Source: Ulva prolifera
Lineage: Eukaryota; Chlorophyta; Ulvophyceae; Ulvales; Ulvaceae
Direction of reading: 5' to 3'
Assembly: GCA_023078555.1 (NCBI GenBank)
Contig: CM041204.1
Span: 4,370,430-4,434,429, forward strand
Length of the DNA: 64,000 bases
The position numbers and the translations under genes are program-made. The number at the start of each line of letters is the position of its first letter. Position 1 is the stretch's first letter. The notes under the pieces are model-generated. The model was not told where the DNA came from and did no database searches. It was given only the letters and a program-made list of their open reading frames with translations. Shown here piece after piece: positions 1 through 12,226 of the stretch.

Positions 1-1090
1 CTTGTGATGCCAAGCCATTCAGGATGGCAGGCACAACAACGCAACAGGCGACGGGACGCTGCTGCGCAGGTGTAGTCGCGCGTGATGGCACAGGGCACCT
101 GGATACGGTCGCCTCAAGCACACGCAGCAGGCACTGCCTCTCTGGCTCCGCCCTTGTCCCACACAGCACTGCTGGTCGAAGCATGCGTGCGTGCTGGCGC
201 AGCTGCGGAGGGGGTCGGCGGAGCACCTTGGGCGGCTGCTGGCAGATGCGCTCAGCAAAGGAGACTCCGGTGAGGGGGGGTGAGAAGGAGAGCATGCCAT
301 GCATGTGCCACCATGCATCGCTCCGTGCGAGGGCAGCCAGCACGACCGTGCCGCCCTTGTGGCCCTGGCTCTGTGCTTGTATCATCTTGACGGGTACGCG
401 CATCTCGCCGACGAAGTCTCTGCGGGTGTATCCCGTCTTTTCCCGGACAGCAGAGTGCAGGTGGACCACCAGAGTTCTGAGAACCTGGACTGAGGAGACT
501 GAGAGGGAGAACACGACGGCGGCTGTGCTAGTGGGGATATCGGCAAAGTCCACGGTCCAGCACACGCGGACACTTGGCCCCAGGTCTGGGCGGGCGGATG
601 GAGAGTTATCTATGGCTAGGTGGAAGCCAGGAGCTCGTTCTCCGATGGACTGAAAGCCATGGTAAGGAAAGATGAGGTTGTCAGCTTCATCTCTGCCTAT
701 TTTGAAAGTGTTGAGGTTGACTTCGAACTCAAGGTCGTGGATGTGGACGTTCTGCTGCGGATGGATGCTGAGCTCTATCTGGCAGCTCGGGAAGGCGGGA
801 TTGATAACTAATGGGCAAGTCTGCAGCAGATCCGCCGGCTCGGAGCCAACATGACGTATGGGATAGGGACTCTTCGTTGCCTCAGGCAGCTCTGCGGCTG
901 TGCGGGTAGCACCTGCGCATACACCGTGCCGTGTAGTGCGGGGTCGAGGGCTCAGCTCATCCTGCTGATCGCAAAGGTCAGCACCAGGCGCAGAGTCGGA
1001 GTGAACGACAACAAGCTGTGGGATCAAGACGAACCTGACATTCCGGCAGGCTGTGATCAGGCCGGGATGGACCGCTGGCGCTTTCGAGTG
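1..1090 (-). CDS. TerD-like protein, partial (runs off the left edge)
   Basis: The minus strand is open for about 363 codons from a TGA at 1091-1093 to the window edge; no ATG marks a clear start, so this is probably an internal exon or several exons read through. The middle (about 780-290) reads like a TerD/tellurium-resistance beta-sandwich: HIHDLEFEVN, then NLIFPYHGF, HLAIDNSPSA, VCWTVDFADIPTS, AAVVFSLSVSS and a late block VVLAALARSDAWW. This follows the TerD order of an asymmetric beta-strand block, a conserved Asp-Asn pair and a final Trp. TerD proteins bind calcium and act in stress responses in bacteria and protists. The recognition is by eye and weak in the N-terminal half. A plus-strand frame over 24-653 is open too, but its composition is less protein-like. 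Confidence 0.45.
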
Positions 1091-3227
1091 TCACCAGTGG
1101 CAGGTGATACGATTTCGCCGGAAAAGCTCCAAGCTCACGTATACATGCGCACAATATGCTAGTGCCTCTACTACGTAGCGCAGGCGCGATGTGGCGCAAT
1201 CTGACAGTTGCTGTGAACACTCTATGTTGTTTCGATGCTGTATCGCTGCGGAACACGTCACGCATGGCCTTGCGCCAAAGCGGCAACTGTTTTTCGATTG
1301 TATACACGCAATGTGCATCGCAGGTTGGGCACACTTGCCTCACGTTGCGACATCAGTTGCGTTTACCGCACCGCGTTGCTGTGTTGTGCTGAGAAGATGC
1401 CACATTCCGCGAGGGCTGCGCCATGATGGCAAGCTCGCACAAACGCCCCGGTAGACATGTATAGCTCACCGGTGGCCACTGATAACAACCCCATACAGGC
1501 ATCACGACGTATTGCATCACGACAACTTGACACAAACACCGATTTCAGCTTATTCTGGAGAGTGGGTCCAGGTGCCGGGGCGATATCTGAACCAGCTCTG
1601 GATCGCTTGGTTCCATGATCGCAGATGATGTGCACATTCGTGCTGCAGGTGACCTGCATCAGCGTGCTCTTTGCAAATGCATCGGATGCACTTCAAAGTA
1701 GATGTAGCTGTGGATATGGCCCTGTAAGCGTTCCCGCAGCAGGACTGCAGACTGCAGTAGTACAGAGGCATAGCTGTGACGGAGTAGTAATAGTGACTCA
1801 AGCTGTAGCCGAGTCTTCGGGAAGCAATGGAAGGGGCCACACGACAATGTAGCACACGCAATCATGCAACACGAGTGCTTGTTGGTGTGCTCTCGTGGAA
1901 GGTAACACCTTTGTGCAATGTGTCAATGTCCAATATGATACGGCTCAGTAAATTCATACTTACTTTACTTTACTATGTATACTGCTGCCAACTTGCAGCC
2001 TGAGCGTAAATGCAGCAATGCCTGTGACACAAGTGTGACTCTCACAACCAGGAATGCTGCGTCAGTAAGAAGATCACTCTCTGGAGGCTTGCTTCAAAGC
2101 TGGGCTCAAGCAGTCAGCAGGCGGTGCATGGCACTGCGGCACATCGGTTCAACCACCGCCTGCATTGCCACTCAAATCGGCCATCGACAGCAGTCAATCC
2201 ACAGCAAGGATGATACCACAGATGTGCATGAAGACACTGCCCTCAATACGCTGATTTGAGGTTGCACAGTCAAATCGGCTGGACACCGTCCCGTAGTCCT
2301 CCACACTGTAGCCCCAGCTGAGCGTTTCGCTCGCTTTCCCTTCTCTTCCTGTGCACTCCGGCAGACCATCCTTGAACTCTTCCAAAGCCAACAATCGTAA
2401 CTTTAGGGGCAACTGCACCAATTGTTCAGCACACTAAGAGGCAGGGACCCATGCGGCAGAGGCAATGCGGTATGAGGGAAAGCAACTCCGATCACAACAC
2501 CAGTGTAGAGCCACTCCTGCAATTACACCATAGCCACCCGGGAATCAGCCTGAGCACCTAGGGAGCGGACAGACCACAAGTACACCAGGGCAGCGATTGC
2601 GTACCATGTGATCTGGGGGGTGTGGGAGTGTTGGGTGTGTAGCTCAGCAGGTCCAGGTTCTATGTTTGCAGATCAATCGAACTGCTCGCAGATGTGCGCA
2701 GTCATGTGCCATGGCTTCCGGCACTGTGCGTTCGTCAGCATAGTCTCTGACTGCAGTTGTGGTATCTGTGTGCACAGTGTGCACAGCTGTCAAGTGGCCG
2801 TAAACCCGCACACTTCAGCAGCATCACAATGTATCTGATCGTAGCGCCAAACAAGGCTTGTACTTTAGGGTTTGCGATCGCCGATACAAGTTGAAAGCCT
2901 CTAAAATTTTACGCCTTGCTCTGCGAGACCTGAATAAACCCAAAGTTTCTGGGAACGGAAAGTGATTACCAGTTGCAGCATGGGCGATCTGGAGTCATGT
3001 AGACATGAGCACATCCTATCAGAGTCTCATAAGTAGCGTCAGCTCAACAAAAAGTCTCCAGATGCACAAGATGCTTTTGCCATATGGGACGGACCTATGT
3101 TGCCTTTCCTGTTCTTCGCCCACCGCCAGATGTTTAACTCACAACATAGCTAGCCAAGATACGACCACATCTGCGTTTTCCTGAAGGAGTACATGCTTTG
3201 CACGACTCATGTGGCTACCTGTGAGCC
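1091..3227. other. No supported gene; intergenic
   Basis: Short frames on both strands show no recognisable domain or consistent splice pattern. The only structured feature is a SINE-like tail at 1919-1976. A tRNA A-box look-alike lies at 2640-2651 but has no proper B box. Confidence 0.5.
1919..1976 (+). repeat. SINE-like 3' tail fragment
   Basis: The sequence begins tgtcaatgtccaat, continues with gatacggctcagtaaattc and ends in a run of TTTAC units. The same tail occurs at 41261-41287 and 42653-42702 and, without the TTTAC run, at 35112-35180. Only the 3' end of the element is present here. Confidence 0.7.
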
Positions 3228-3902
3228 TCAGAATGCAGTAGCAGCAGCGGTTTTGGTGACTGGATCATAGTACGCAAACGCATGTTCGTGACCAAACACC
3301 GAAGGTGCATGCCTGAACGTGAAGTTCAAGCGTCCACCACCAACATCGGCCGTTGCCTGAGCCACCTCTGGCGGTGCAGGGCATTCCTGTTTAAGCACTT
3401 TGACCACTGAGTGTGACACCATCCTGGACTGCCCCCCGAAGACCACAGCATCACCGGAACGCAACTTCAGCTTGATTGTGCTGTTTCCTTGGGAGTCGGG
3501 CTGTTCGAGTTTGACCCCAAACAAGCAGCCAGTACCGATAGTGAGCGATACAATAGGTGCCACTCCATCCCCATCATTGGGGTCATCATCGACGTGATAG
3601 CCCATACCTTTGGAGGCTGTGTACAGAAGCATCAGCATGTGGGTGGGCAGGACTGGCTCGAGGGTGTTGTCTGTGGTGTGCGCAGTTGCTATGATGCCTT
3701 TACTCAGGTCAGCAAGGCGAGAGGCGCCTGGTAACACTCCCATCGCTTCAAATATTCGGCCTCTGGTACGTGCGCTGTTCAGGCTGCCATTGCATGAAAA
3801 GAATTTATCTTGAAGCGACATGGCATACTTTGCAAGCTCAACCTGATCCTGCAGAGATGTAGCATCACGGACGACAACTAGGCCCGGCTGTATGGCTTCA
3901 AC
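3228..3902 (-). CDS. AlkB-like 2-oxoglutarate/Fe(II) dioxygenase, terminal exon
   Basis: This 224-codon open stretch ends at a stop at 3228 and starts at an AG acceptor just above 3902 (or at an internal ATG at 3821). It shows the AlkB double-stranded beta-helix signature: metal ligands HVD inside GYHVDDDPND, then SLTIGTGCLFG, LRSGDAVVFGG, the distal His in MVSHSVVKV, and the 2-oxoglutarate/substrate arginines in GGRLNFTFRHAP. AlkB enzymes remove alkyl groups from DNA or RNA bases or proteins by oxidation. The block before the first Met (EAIQPGLVVVRDATSL) also fits the family, so the exon probably continues to 3902 and further 5' exons lie above it. I could not fix those; a frame at 4024-4275 is a candidate. 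The substrate cannot be inferred. Confidence 0.8.
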   Translation of the reverse strand, partial: VEAIQPGLVVVRDATSLQDQVELAKYAMSLQDKFFSCNGSLNSARTRGRIFEAMGVLPGASRLADLSKGIIATAHTTDNTLEPVLPTHMLMLLYTASKGMGYHVDDDPNDGDGVAPIVSLTIGTGCLFGVKLEQPDSQGNSTIKLKLRSGDAVVFGGQSRMVSHSVVKVLKQECPAPPEVAQATADVGGGRLNFTFRHAPSVFGHEHAFAYYDPVTKTAAATAF

Positions 3903-5641
3903 CTATACACATCAATCTCCATCTGAATGGGTTCTGCCCTGGAACCTACACAGCAGGTCATTGCGCCAGCCCACTGTCCAGATAAAATACATGTCTGTGC
4001 ATCAAGCTCAGTTGAAGCTGGTTTCAGAAAGCGTTGACATACTGTGCACCGTGCATGGGTGCATGTGACGTTTGCGGAAGCTCCTGGCTTGCAAATTGGC
4101 TTGCACCGGCCTGACGATCTAGGAACCACCCCTTGTCTCGAATTGCAGATTCATGCTGAAACGGTAGCGACAGCGCAGAAGTCGATGCGGTGTAGATCTG
4201 CGTACCTTCCGTGTACCCGTTCCAGCCAGCATGGCCCGCCTCCTTCGCGTGCCCACCGCGTGGACCAAAGTTCACCTATCGGCTCAATCACGCCTGTGTA
4301 ACTGTAGGAGCACAGCCAAGCTGTATATAGTGTTGATCTGGGACGCTACTTCTGCATTTCCGATGTATAGAGCGTGTCGAGAATGTGGTGACACACTGTG
4401 AAGCCAACACAAAGGGTTACATGTTATTTGAAAGGATAAGATAAGATTGACGAGCTCGGCCCGTTCTGTAGACGCCGCACCCCAAAGTGTGCGTGCGTGA
4501 GACCTGCACATGTGTCTGACAGTTCGCGACCTCGTTGACGTTCGTTTGCACCGACATCCCTGTAGACACTCGTAGTGCGCCGTGGGTGGCCACCGGTTGC
4601 AAAGGTCGCACACGGAGTTTCGGTACACTCAATTCCGTGATCACTTTCGATTTTGTCAAAGCTGCTTGGCAGTCTGCACTTCAGATTGCAGCGCTGCCAT
4701 GGCTGTATGGTGCCGTAAAGTTGCGAGTCGATCCCGCGTCCGTCCAGGTCCCTACTTTCTGGATGGGCTGCAACTGAGCAGAGCTTCCGTAGCATATTCA
4801 CTAAGCGCTTTTTCTGCTCGGCTGAGTCATTTGCGCAGCCCTGCCCTGGCTGTATGAGCATGGATCACATACACTTGATGCTCGCCCGTTCGGCGCTGCC
4901 TTGAAAGACATTCCTGTGTCAAACGCATGTCAGAACGTTTGCATAGATCAGGCTCATTTGCTCGCGTATCTCCCGCAATCGGTAACCGTAGGCCTTTAGA
5001 AGTGAGCAAGAGCAGCGTAGACCTGAGCTTGCAGACGGTGCGTGCAGTCAGTCTGGGTAATGCAGGGCGTAGTCACATAAGCTTCCATTGCTGGCATGAT
5101 GTCGTATGGGCGGCGTAGCGCTTGTCGCTGTCGTAGCGTATGCTTGTTCTCGCTCTTTGCGTCCCGCTGCATGTATCTTCGCTGGTCGCCACCAGCGATC
5201 CAGAGCGTGTCGTGCAGTCACATGAAGGTGAATGCACACAAGACCTGGATTCGCTCAATGGCCACATAGATGTGCATGACAGAGCCGGGGAAGAGCTTTT
5301 ACTTCAGAACGCGCCTTCTCGTCTGCGGAAGTTCCTGGCACTCGTTTCGCATCCGCTGTTGATGTCCATATGGACCAAGGCATCCAAGTGGACACGTAGT
5401 TCCAGTCGAGCGGCAAAGGCGTTTCTCGGGAAGAAGTTCTCTGTGTGCCTATATCCCGCGGTCCTGGAGCCGGGTGTGCCCCCGTGAAGCTGCAGCCTGC
5501 ACGTTACGTCAGATTTTAGAGACCCCCGGCAACAGTGTCCTATGGCATTCACGCATGCTGCATGTTTAATGGTTCATCTGCGGTGATCCGCATCATCTGC
5601 ACCTGGACGATTCTCGTAATCCGCTTCCCACACCATGCCGC

Positions 5642-5995
5642 ATGTCAAAGTACTTGACCGTTAGCTCCTCTGGTGCAGTCTACCTGCGGCTGGTGCCATT
5701 CGACACAAGCGCTCATGTTCGAGTCGGCTTTCAAGAAAGCGTAACCGAGTTCCTGCGACGTAGTGGCTTGGATCCGCAATGGGTTGACAGCGGGGAGACA
5801 CTGACGATACTATTACACCAACCGGAGCAGAGGCTAGATCCTGCTCCGGTGATACAAGCTGTGTGTTCCCTGGAAGCAACAGGTGTGGGGCTCATCTCTG
5901 TCAACAGAAGCTGCCTCATGCTCTGGCTGTTCCACAGAGCTGAGTCGCCATCACTGCCTGATGTGAAACCACACGAACGGTACCTGGTCACATAA
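5642..5995 (+). CDS. Hypothetical 117-residue ORF
   Basis: Complete ATG-to-stop frame with a balanced, hydrophobic-patterned composition: AVYLRLVPF, ESVTEFLRRSGLDPQWV, ALEATGVGLIS-like spacing and LMLWLFHR near the end. The alternation is vaguely like an ACT-type regulatory fold, but no diagnostic residue proves it. It is followed 25 bp later by another plus-strand frame, so both could be exons of one gene. No function is assigned. Confidence 0.25.
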   Translation: MSKYLTVSSSGAVYLRLVPFDTSAHVRVGFQESVTEFLRRSGLDPQWVDSGETLTILLHQPEQRLDPAPVIQAVCSLEATGVGLISVNRSCLMLWLFHRAESPSLPDVKPHERYLVT

Positions 5996-6020
5996 TTCTG
6001 ATCGTACTCTGGTTCAGGTC

Positions 6021-6368
6021 ATGTCCAGCTACCAGGCGGTCGCATGCCACGGAGCTGGTCATAACCAGAACCTTGCGGAGCACTGGGATGTTGGTGAACG
6101 GCCTTGCTTCCGTTGTGGATCATGGAATATCTTCCAGAGATTGCAGTCTGTTACCGACTTCCATTATGCAGGAAGCCCAGTCTTTGTGGTTTTCATGCTA
6201 CCACACAATCCTGCACTGCGGACACTGCCATCGGGTGCCCGTGACATGACGGACCACCAAAGCTTTCGCAAGCTGGAACAGTCCGTTCGTGGCTGTACCG
6301 AGTGGTACTTCTGGCACATGAGTGCCACACAGCAACAAGAGGATCGCCTCCAGGTGTGCAAGCGTTGA
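6021..6368 (+). CDS. Hypothetical 115-residue ORF
   Basis: Complete plus-strand frame 25 bp after the preceding one. It contains a CFRCGSWN motif and FVVFMLPHNPAL, but no domain I recognise. The antisense frames look random by comparison. It may be chance. Confidence 0.2.
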   Translation: MSSYQAVACHGAGHNQNLAEHWDVGERPCFRCGSWNIFQRLQSVTDFHYAGSPVFVVFMLPHNPALRTLPSGARDMTDHQSFRKLEQSVRGCTEWYFWHMSATQQQEDRLQVCKR

Positions 6369-7151
6369 TGATGATTCTGCATCTTGCTCTGTGACTGGCG
6401 CTTTGTATAATTAGAAGATTTCGACCAATCTGCTTTAGAAGCACACACGACAGCAGTGTTTCCAGATCGTTCGCAGCCACAGTATCACCTGCCATTATGC
6501 TCCACTAAACAGACTGCAGCTGCTCGTCTTTGATCAAATCGCTGTGTCGATGCGCGCTCTGCATATCTCTCCCTTTGTGCAACTCGCTGTTCATCGGCGC
6601 CTGTCTCTGGCGGCAGCCCTAGTACTGCATCTGCTCCTGAGGCTGTGACTCACCTAAATGCTTGGTGTAGGCCCTCAACATGCCCGCGAACTCAGCTATC
6701 CTCAGGGAGGTCAGGATATTAGCTGAGCCCCCCATTCGGGTGAGGCCTTCGGGGCGCCGGGTTGCAGCGGAAGCAGGCCCGGGGGAAGCTGCGGGGTTGA
6801 TGTCCAGTCAGGGTCGCAACTCTGCTGGCTATGCTGCCACCAATGCAGCCAGCAGCCTGCGCTTCCATGTACCTTAGCAGAAGGGGTGTGGGTGTGCCCC
6901 TACCACGAGGGCCCTTTCAAGGCTGTGCTTTGAGGAGAATTCGACCTGTGTATCATGAACGTAGACGCTCCACAGCATGCCTGGCCAGACATCGCGAAGG
7001 TACACAAGCAAAAATTAGTGCAGCAAGGAATGGCGCTGTCGTTGCAGTTTACAAAATCATATCGTTTATGACGCTGTGGGATTTTGTCCGGATCTTTCGA
7101 TGGGTGGTCATTGTCTGAGTTTTTGTTGCTAGCACCTGTAGCAGTGGTGCC

Positions 7152-7801
7152 CTATCGGCTTCTGGCCGCTGTTTGGTGGGGCTTGGGGCCACAAACGCCA
7201 GCCTGAGCCTGTAGTGGCTGTTGAGTCACCATCTGCTGTGTGTTGCCGAGCAGTTTTTGAATCTGAATGACCTGAATTCTGGGATTTGTCACGGGCAGGG
7301 ACGCGCAGTACGCACTTTGTGCAGCTGGGTCGGGTAGTGGCTGCACGTGCAGCAGTGCCGGTATGTGCCTTCTCACTCATGCGGTCCAAGTCCTGAGTGG
7401 TGTGCAGATATGTGTACAGGACTTGCGCATGTTCTGCACATCGGCCTGCAAGCAGAATCATTGCACAGCACCTTCTACTGCTTGATGTATGAGCCATTTT
7501 CGCTTTGTTTGTGTGAACACGTCACTGCGCCGCAGCCTTCACTCCCAGCAACAGGGTTGCAAGATACATCCCTTGCCACCATGGCCAAAAAGCTGGGAAC
7601 CCTGATTTCAATGCTGCTCTCAATGTGATCATTACCAGCGTGATGATATGTGTTACTCCCGTTGCGGCCAATGGCAGTAGCGACAGCCGGACAACTGAGG
7701 TGTGTCGTGCGATATGAATTCCAAGCATCGCACAAGATATCCCGCAGGACATCACGGCAGACGCTGACTTGCATGTTCCGGAGGAAGAGCTCGGTGTGCA
7801 C
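7152..7801 (-). CDS. Possible minus-strand gene, unrecognised
   Basis: Two minus-strand frames have coding-like composition: 7475-7801 (CRDVLRDILCDAWNSY and IEIRVPSFLAMVARDV) and 7152-7376 (NPRIQVIQIQKLLGN then QQMVTQQPLQAQAG before a stop). They could be two exons of one gene whose 5' part was displaced by the LINE starting at 7944. No family is recognised and the splice sites are unproven. Confidence 0.25.
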
Positions 7802-7943
7802 GGGGTTCTCATGTATGTTTCAGACTGACTGCATCAATCACAAGACAGATCACCCGATCGCTTGAGTTGCAGCCACCCGGAGAATTACAATTATCTGCCT
7901 TGCGGTGCACAAAGTGAGTCTATCTCAAGCTCTTCACAGCAGC

Positions 7944-8524
7944 CCGTCTGATGACCTCTCGCCGCTTACAGGCCATCCGGCCTGAGCGGTGGGGTGCCCC
8001 TCAGGAGCCCCGCCCGCTTGACGCCACCAACCGATGGCCTCTGATTCCAGCTAGGCCGGGTCCGATGGGCGTGCGGGGTGCCTTCGTTGGCATGTGCAGG
8101 GATTGCGGAGACGGCTTGGGCGATGCATTGTCCTGGGTGCGGTGCGGCGTGGGCCGGCGAGGCTGCGCGGCGATGTGCCGGGCTGGCGTGGTGTGCTGTG
8201 GCTCGGGGGGTGGGGGTGGGGTTTCGGGCTAGGGCGGCCCCCGGCAATCGGGCGGCCATGATGGGCAGCCTCAGGCAGCAGTGTGTTGGGCGCGGCCCTG
8301 TCGTACGGCGGCAGGCGTTGTGGTGTTGGCGGTTGTGTTGATGTGTGTGGGCCGTGGGGTCTGTGCGTGTTTGTGCTGGTGTGTGGGTGTGTGCTTGGCG
8401 GTCTGCAGATCTGTGTCGCTTGCTGCGCCAGTGATGGGTGAGATGTGCGTGGGTGTCTTGGTGTTTGCTTCGTCTGCTTGCTACTTTCGCGGTGCTGCCC
8501 GCCTTGCTACCTTTGTCCTTGTAA
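7944..8524 (+). mobile_element. 5'-truncated LINE family A (end of ORF2 plus 3' UTR)
   Basis: The copy starts inside the last codons of the LINE reading frame (DDLSPLTGHPA, stop), which match the ORF end of the longer copy at 42.06 kb. A GT-rich 3' UTR follows and ends with ctttgtccttgtaac. It is flanked by a 9-bp direct repeat, cacagcagc, at 7935-7943 and 8525-8533, as expected of target-primed insertion. There is no poly(A) tail; the 3' end is TGTAA. Confidence 0.75.
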
Positions 8525-8533
8525 CACAGCAGC

Positions 8534-10090
8534 GGAGAGCGTCTGCCATGTCTCCGGGGATATGATTGGCACACAACCTGCACCAACTACAGTCGACCAA
8601 GTCAGCTAGTTGCTGCAAGTAGCGCACATGAGAGCATACTATAATATTTGCGGCCACATGTGTCGGGCAACGAAGCTCAACAAATGCACAACATACTGTT
8701 GAAGCAGCTGTAGACAAGCAATTCGGGTGTCTGCAGCTAGCGGGCGAAAGTGATGCCATTCGCTGCAGCTGCTCGTTATCACGAGTCCTGCGCCGCTGTG
8801 TGCCAGCCATACCCAGCCAGCCAAGCATTGCCTGGCACTACACCTGATCATGAGCACCTTAGGTTCAAGAGGCGAATGTTACAGGCTCTAACTCCAGATT
8901 CCGACTCTGTTGTGTTTATTTCGTGTAACTATTCTGTTTGATCCTACTCTCATCTGCAAGTCTGCTGCGATGGTGAGCTGTGTCTCCTCCAGGACGTCGT
9001 GGCATCGCAGGTTGGCCGTGGGAGGGGCGCCATGGACAACGGGCGCCGCCAACATAGCCATCACACTGCTGTCAAGGAGGAGACCGCTCGAGGATTCCCA
9101 ACTGGCAGATAGTTGCCAGTGTTACCATTCAGGCTGCCCCCGTGGCCTCATGCGTTGAAATCCCAGCTGCTGCAAGGCTCTGGCCGAGGCCTGCATCGCG
9201 ACAGCCCAGCCAGGAGCATCTTCAAAAGTTTCCCTACACCGCACTGTGCCAGTGCACTTGGACCACAGCCATGCGGAGATGCAGTGGCATGAGTGAGTGC
9301 AGCCGCAGTACCAACGCGAAAGTGAACAGAAGAAAGCACAGTCATGCAGACTGGGAGCATGCTCAGAAGTTTTTGCTGGTTTTGCAATGGATGGCAAGCT
9401 TCCTTATGTGCAGTGCGAGGAGTGCTCCGAGCTGCTCCTCGTGCCAGAGTGTCCTTCTGGTGGAGGCTATGTTGCTTCGATCGATGCTATCGCCACAAGT
9501 AAACTCCGGATTTCGACTCTGTGATCTTGTTCCTTACCTGAATTGGCTATGTGTGGTTCCCTATTGCATCAGGCATGGCTGCAACAAATGCTGGACTACA
9601 ACAAACCACGATAGCCATGCTACCATGTCCATTTATCTGGTGTGTCTGCACGTGCTGCAGGAAAATCATAACATGCCTCGACCTTGCAGCAATGCTCACA
9701 GGATGAATTACGCCTGAAGCCGTGTTCACAAGGCGTGACGATTGCATGGACAGTGGACAACAGTGTTTCATGTCAAAATTCCAACAATTGGAGAGTTCAC
9801 CTCGACCCATTGTACACACACAGGGCTACAGACTCGACCCCTCAACCAATACAAACTGGGGGGTGGGAAAGCCTCTAAACTAGCTGATGAAACGACTCCA
9901 AGCTACACTGCCGGACAGTTAGTGTAATTCATGCCACACCCGACAGCTGGCTGCAGCAACGGTTTGGACGGCTCAGCAACCACTTGTTCCAAACACAGAA
10001 CTACAGTCAACCCCAGTGCAAGCTAATGTGGGTAAAGTGGATCCTGCGGATGGCCGCGGATCCAGGGACATCATATGGGAAACCTTCTAA
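8534..10090. other. No firm gene; possible small exon at 9297-9524
   Basis: The plus-strand frame 9297-9524 contains VQCEECSELLLVP, which has the CxxC spacing of a zinc ribbon, but neither a partner CxxC pair nor splice support was found. Nothing else in this stretch is convincing. Confidence 0.35.
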
Positions 10091-10898
10091 TCATATCCTC
10101 ATTGCCAACTCCACCAACTCATCGGTCGATGCCATACAAGCTCTGAGTGTCTGTGCCATGACCTGGCATACCTCTGCATCTTTGGATCCCATCAGAAGCT
10201 TTGCATAGCAAGCCTCAAGCACAGCACCTTGCTCACGGATAGTGCGTTGCAAAGAGATGATCCGACCCTGTGCGATCCGCTGAGAGCTCTGAGCAGCTGA
10301 AGTGCCAACATCATCTACTGCAACAAGGAATTTTGCTAATTGAGATGTCCCTTCTCCACTGGAGAAATCGCAGATTGATCCACTGATATTCTCAGGAACA
10401 GCGTCAGAAGACCTGAAGCCTGCTTTCACCTGCAGAGCAAGCAGAGATTACAGTCACATCTTTAAGTGGCCACATTCGCCATCTCTTGGTGGTCAAGTTG
10501 CCGTTCATAGAGTCTGTGGCAGTTGCCTGGATGCACACCTCCCTGAGATGCTGACAAGTGTGACCATAAAGCGTCGACATACATGCCATGACGTCAAAAA
10601 GTATAGCCAGGCTTTCTTCGGACGGACGCGGGCGTAGCTCCAAACCGCCGACATCAGCGACAGGTTCGGGCTCGCCGGTGCCAGGTTTCGGACTTGCCAT
10701 ACACACGGTTGACACCGCCGCTGCGATGGGGAAAGACAATGCTCCGAGGAGCATTTCACGCCTGTATGTATCCCCTGCAGATGTTCCCACTGGCAGGAAA
10801 GCACCACACGAAGTGGAACGCTTGAGACCGTGATCGCACGGACTCGGCTGTCCACTGCTGGACCGCCTGCGGAGGGACTTCAAGCCGCACGAAGCCAT
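10091..10898 (-). CDS. Probable thylakoid-lumen protein, two exons
   Basis: Exon 1 is 10898-10540 or 10539 (ATG to a GTGTGC donor) and exon 2 is 10429-10091 (ctctgcag acceptor, stop TGA), joined in phase 0 to give about 232 residues. The first 70 residues are Ser/Arg-rich, followed by a twin-arginine motif and hydrophobic core (YRREMLLGALSFPIAAAVST, then CMA). That is the layout of a bipartite chloroplast transit plus Tat lumen-targeting peptide with cleavage near AxA. The mature part is helical (ILFDVMACMSTLYGHT, GRIISLQRTIREQGAVL, MAQTLRACMASTDELVELA) and contains several Cys. I recognise no enzyme family; lumenal location is an inference from the presequence alone. Confidence 0.6.
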
Positions 10899-12226
10899 AT
10901 GTGAGCTATCCTTGATTAAAATTGACGCCGCGGTGGTGGGGTTGTAGATCTAGTACTCGCTATGGCCAAGCTTGACCGTGGAGCAAGCGTTGTGTGACAC
11001 GCATTGTGTAAAGAACTGGAATCACGTTGAGCTTCACCAACTTGTGGACTTGTAACGCAAGGAATACGTGTACGACAAAATTTTCCTCTGTTCTCAATGT
11101 ATCACACGATCGCCACGAAATTGAACGGCCCTGCCCCAGCCAACAGCAAGCTCTCTCCTTGAACAAAACACGTACGTGGACAATCTCGGCTGACAACGTG
11201 AACAGAGAATAAACCTCAAAGTCGAAAACAACTCCATGTGTGGTGTATACTGTACTGTACAGTGGATGTGTGCAAGTGTACAGCGCTCCACAACAAAAAC
11301 GGTGGCAGCTGCTTCCTTGGACGTGCCAGCATATCCCATACTGGATACTTGTGGCTCGGGGCGACGCGTGCCCCCGTTGCCACACCGCGCCGTGGCTCGC
11401 CTGACGGCCACGCGAAGGAAAAAGATCCTGCCAGCTGCCACCCGAAAGTAGCCTGGTCTGCTGTTGGCCGCGAGCTCACCGATCGAACGTCGGTGTCGCC
11501 CGCTGCAGGAGCGCCTAGCTAGCCAGCTAGCTAAGTTCATGTCATGCATGTTGACGGCGGATGAGTGATAGGGCTCGGCCGAGGCATTAAAGTGCAATGT
11601 GTTTGATCGAGCACCACGCTTCGTCCCAACGGGGATCGGGGTCAGCGCTGGCTCGTCGTTGCGGAGCCTAGATGCTGCCCTACGAGGGCGGCCGGTGCAA
11701 TGACTCTCAACCGTCGCGGCGGGCCATGCATGCATGCATGCGCGCGGGCTATGATTCGTCCTGCGCTGTACAGTATCCAGGTGCAGGTACAGCGGCCAGG
11801 CTTGTTTGAGATTTGACAGATCGCCACACTGGCAATCTCTCTTAAACCAGCTGTTGTATTTTCGATTCTGTAAAGCTACGCAGACGTCAATTGAATATCA
11901 GAACCGAGTTTTGCGCACAGCCTGAATCAGTTGAAGCCGCGCCCATGTAAAACATAGTACTTCCGCAGCAAGTGCTGGTGGCAGCAGAGGTGGCATGCAT
12001 GCATGAGCCAGCCAATATCCTCAAGGTAGATCCTTCAGATCAGTGGGCAGCGCTGCCGGGACAGCGGAATCGCATGGGTGCATGGGCTGACAGATGGGCT
12101 GCTTGGTACACTGCTCCTTCTGTAGGAGGCAGTGGAGCAGGAGGGCATGGGGCACAGAGGCTGGCGCGGGTGCGTTGACTGGGTTGCTGGTCGTGTCCTT
12201 GAAAACATTGGACCTGCTTCAAGTTG

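Larger units (their letters stand above)
3903..7151. other. Uncertain stretch; possible 5' exons of the AlkB gene, no firm gene
   Basis: Many frames of 60-145 codons exist but none has a domain I recognise. Two consecutive plus-strand frames (5642-5995 and 6021-6368) have the most protein-like composition and are listed separately. The upstream exons of the minus-strand AlkB gene should also lie here. Confidence 0.35.

Noticed and set aside
24-653. Plus-strand 209-codon ORF at the left edge
   Set aside because: Arg/Thr/Cys-rich with no motif; the opposite strand has a longer frame with a TerD-like pattern.
2640-2670. tRNA-like A box (tagctcagcagg) followed by ggttc
   Set aside because: The two boxes are only a few bases apart and no cloverleaf can be drawn.
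5642-5995. ORF considered as an aspartokinase ACT domain
   Set aside because: Only general beta/alpha hydrophobic spacing fits; no diagnostic residues and no kinase domain nearby.
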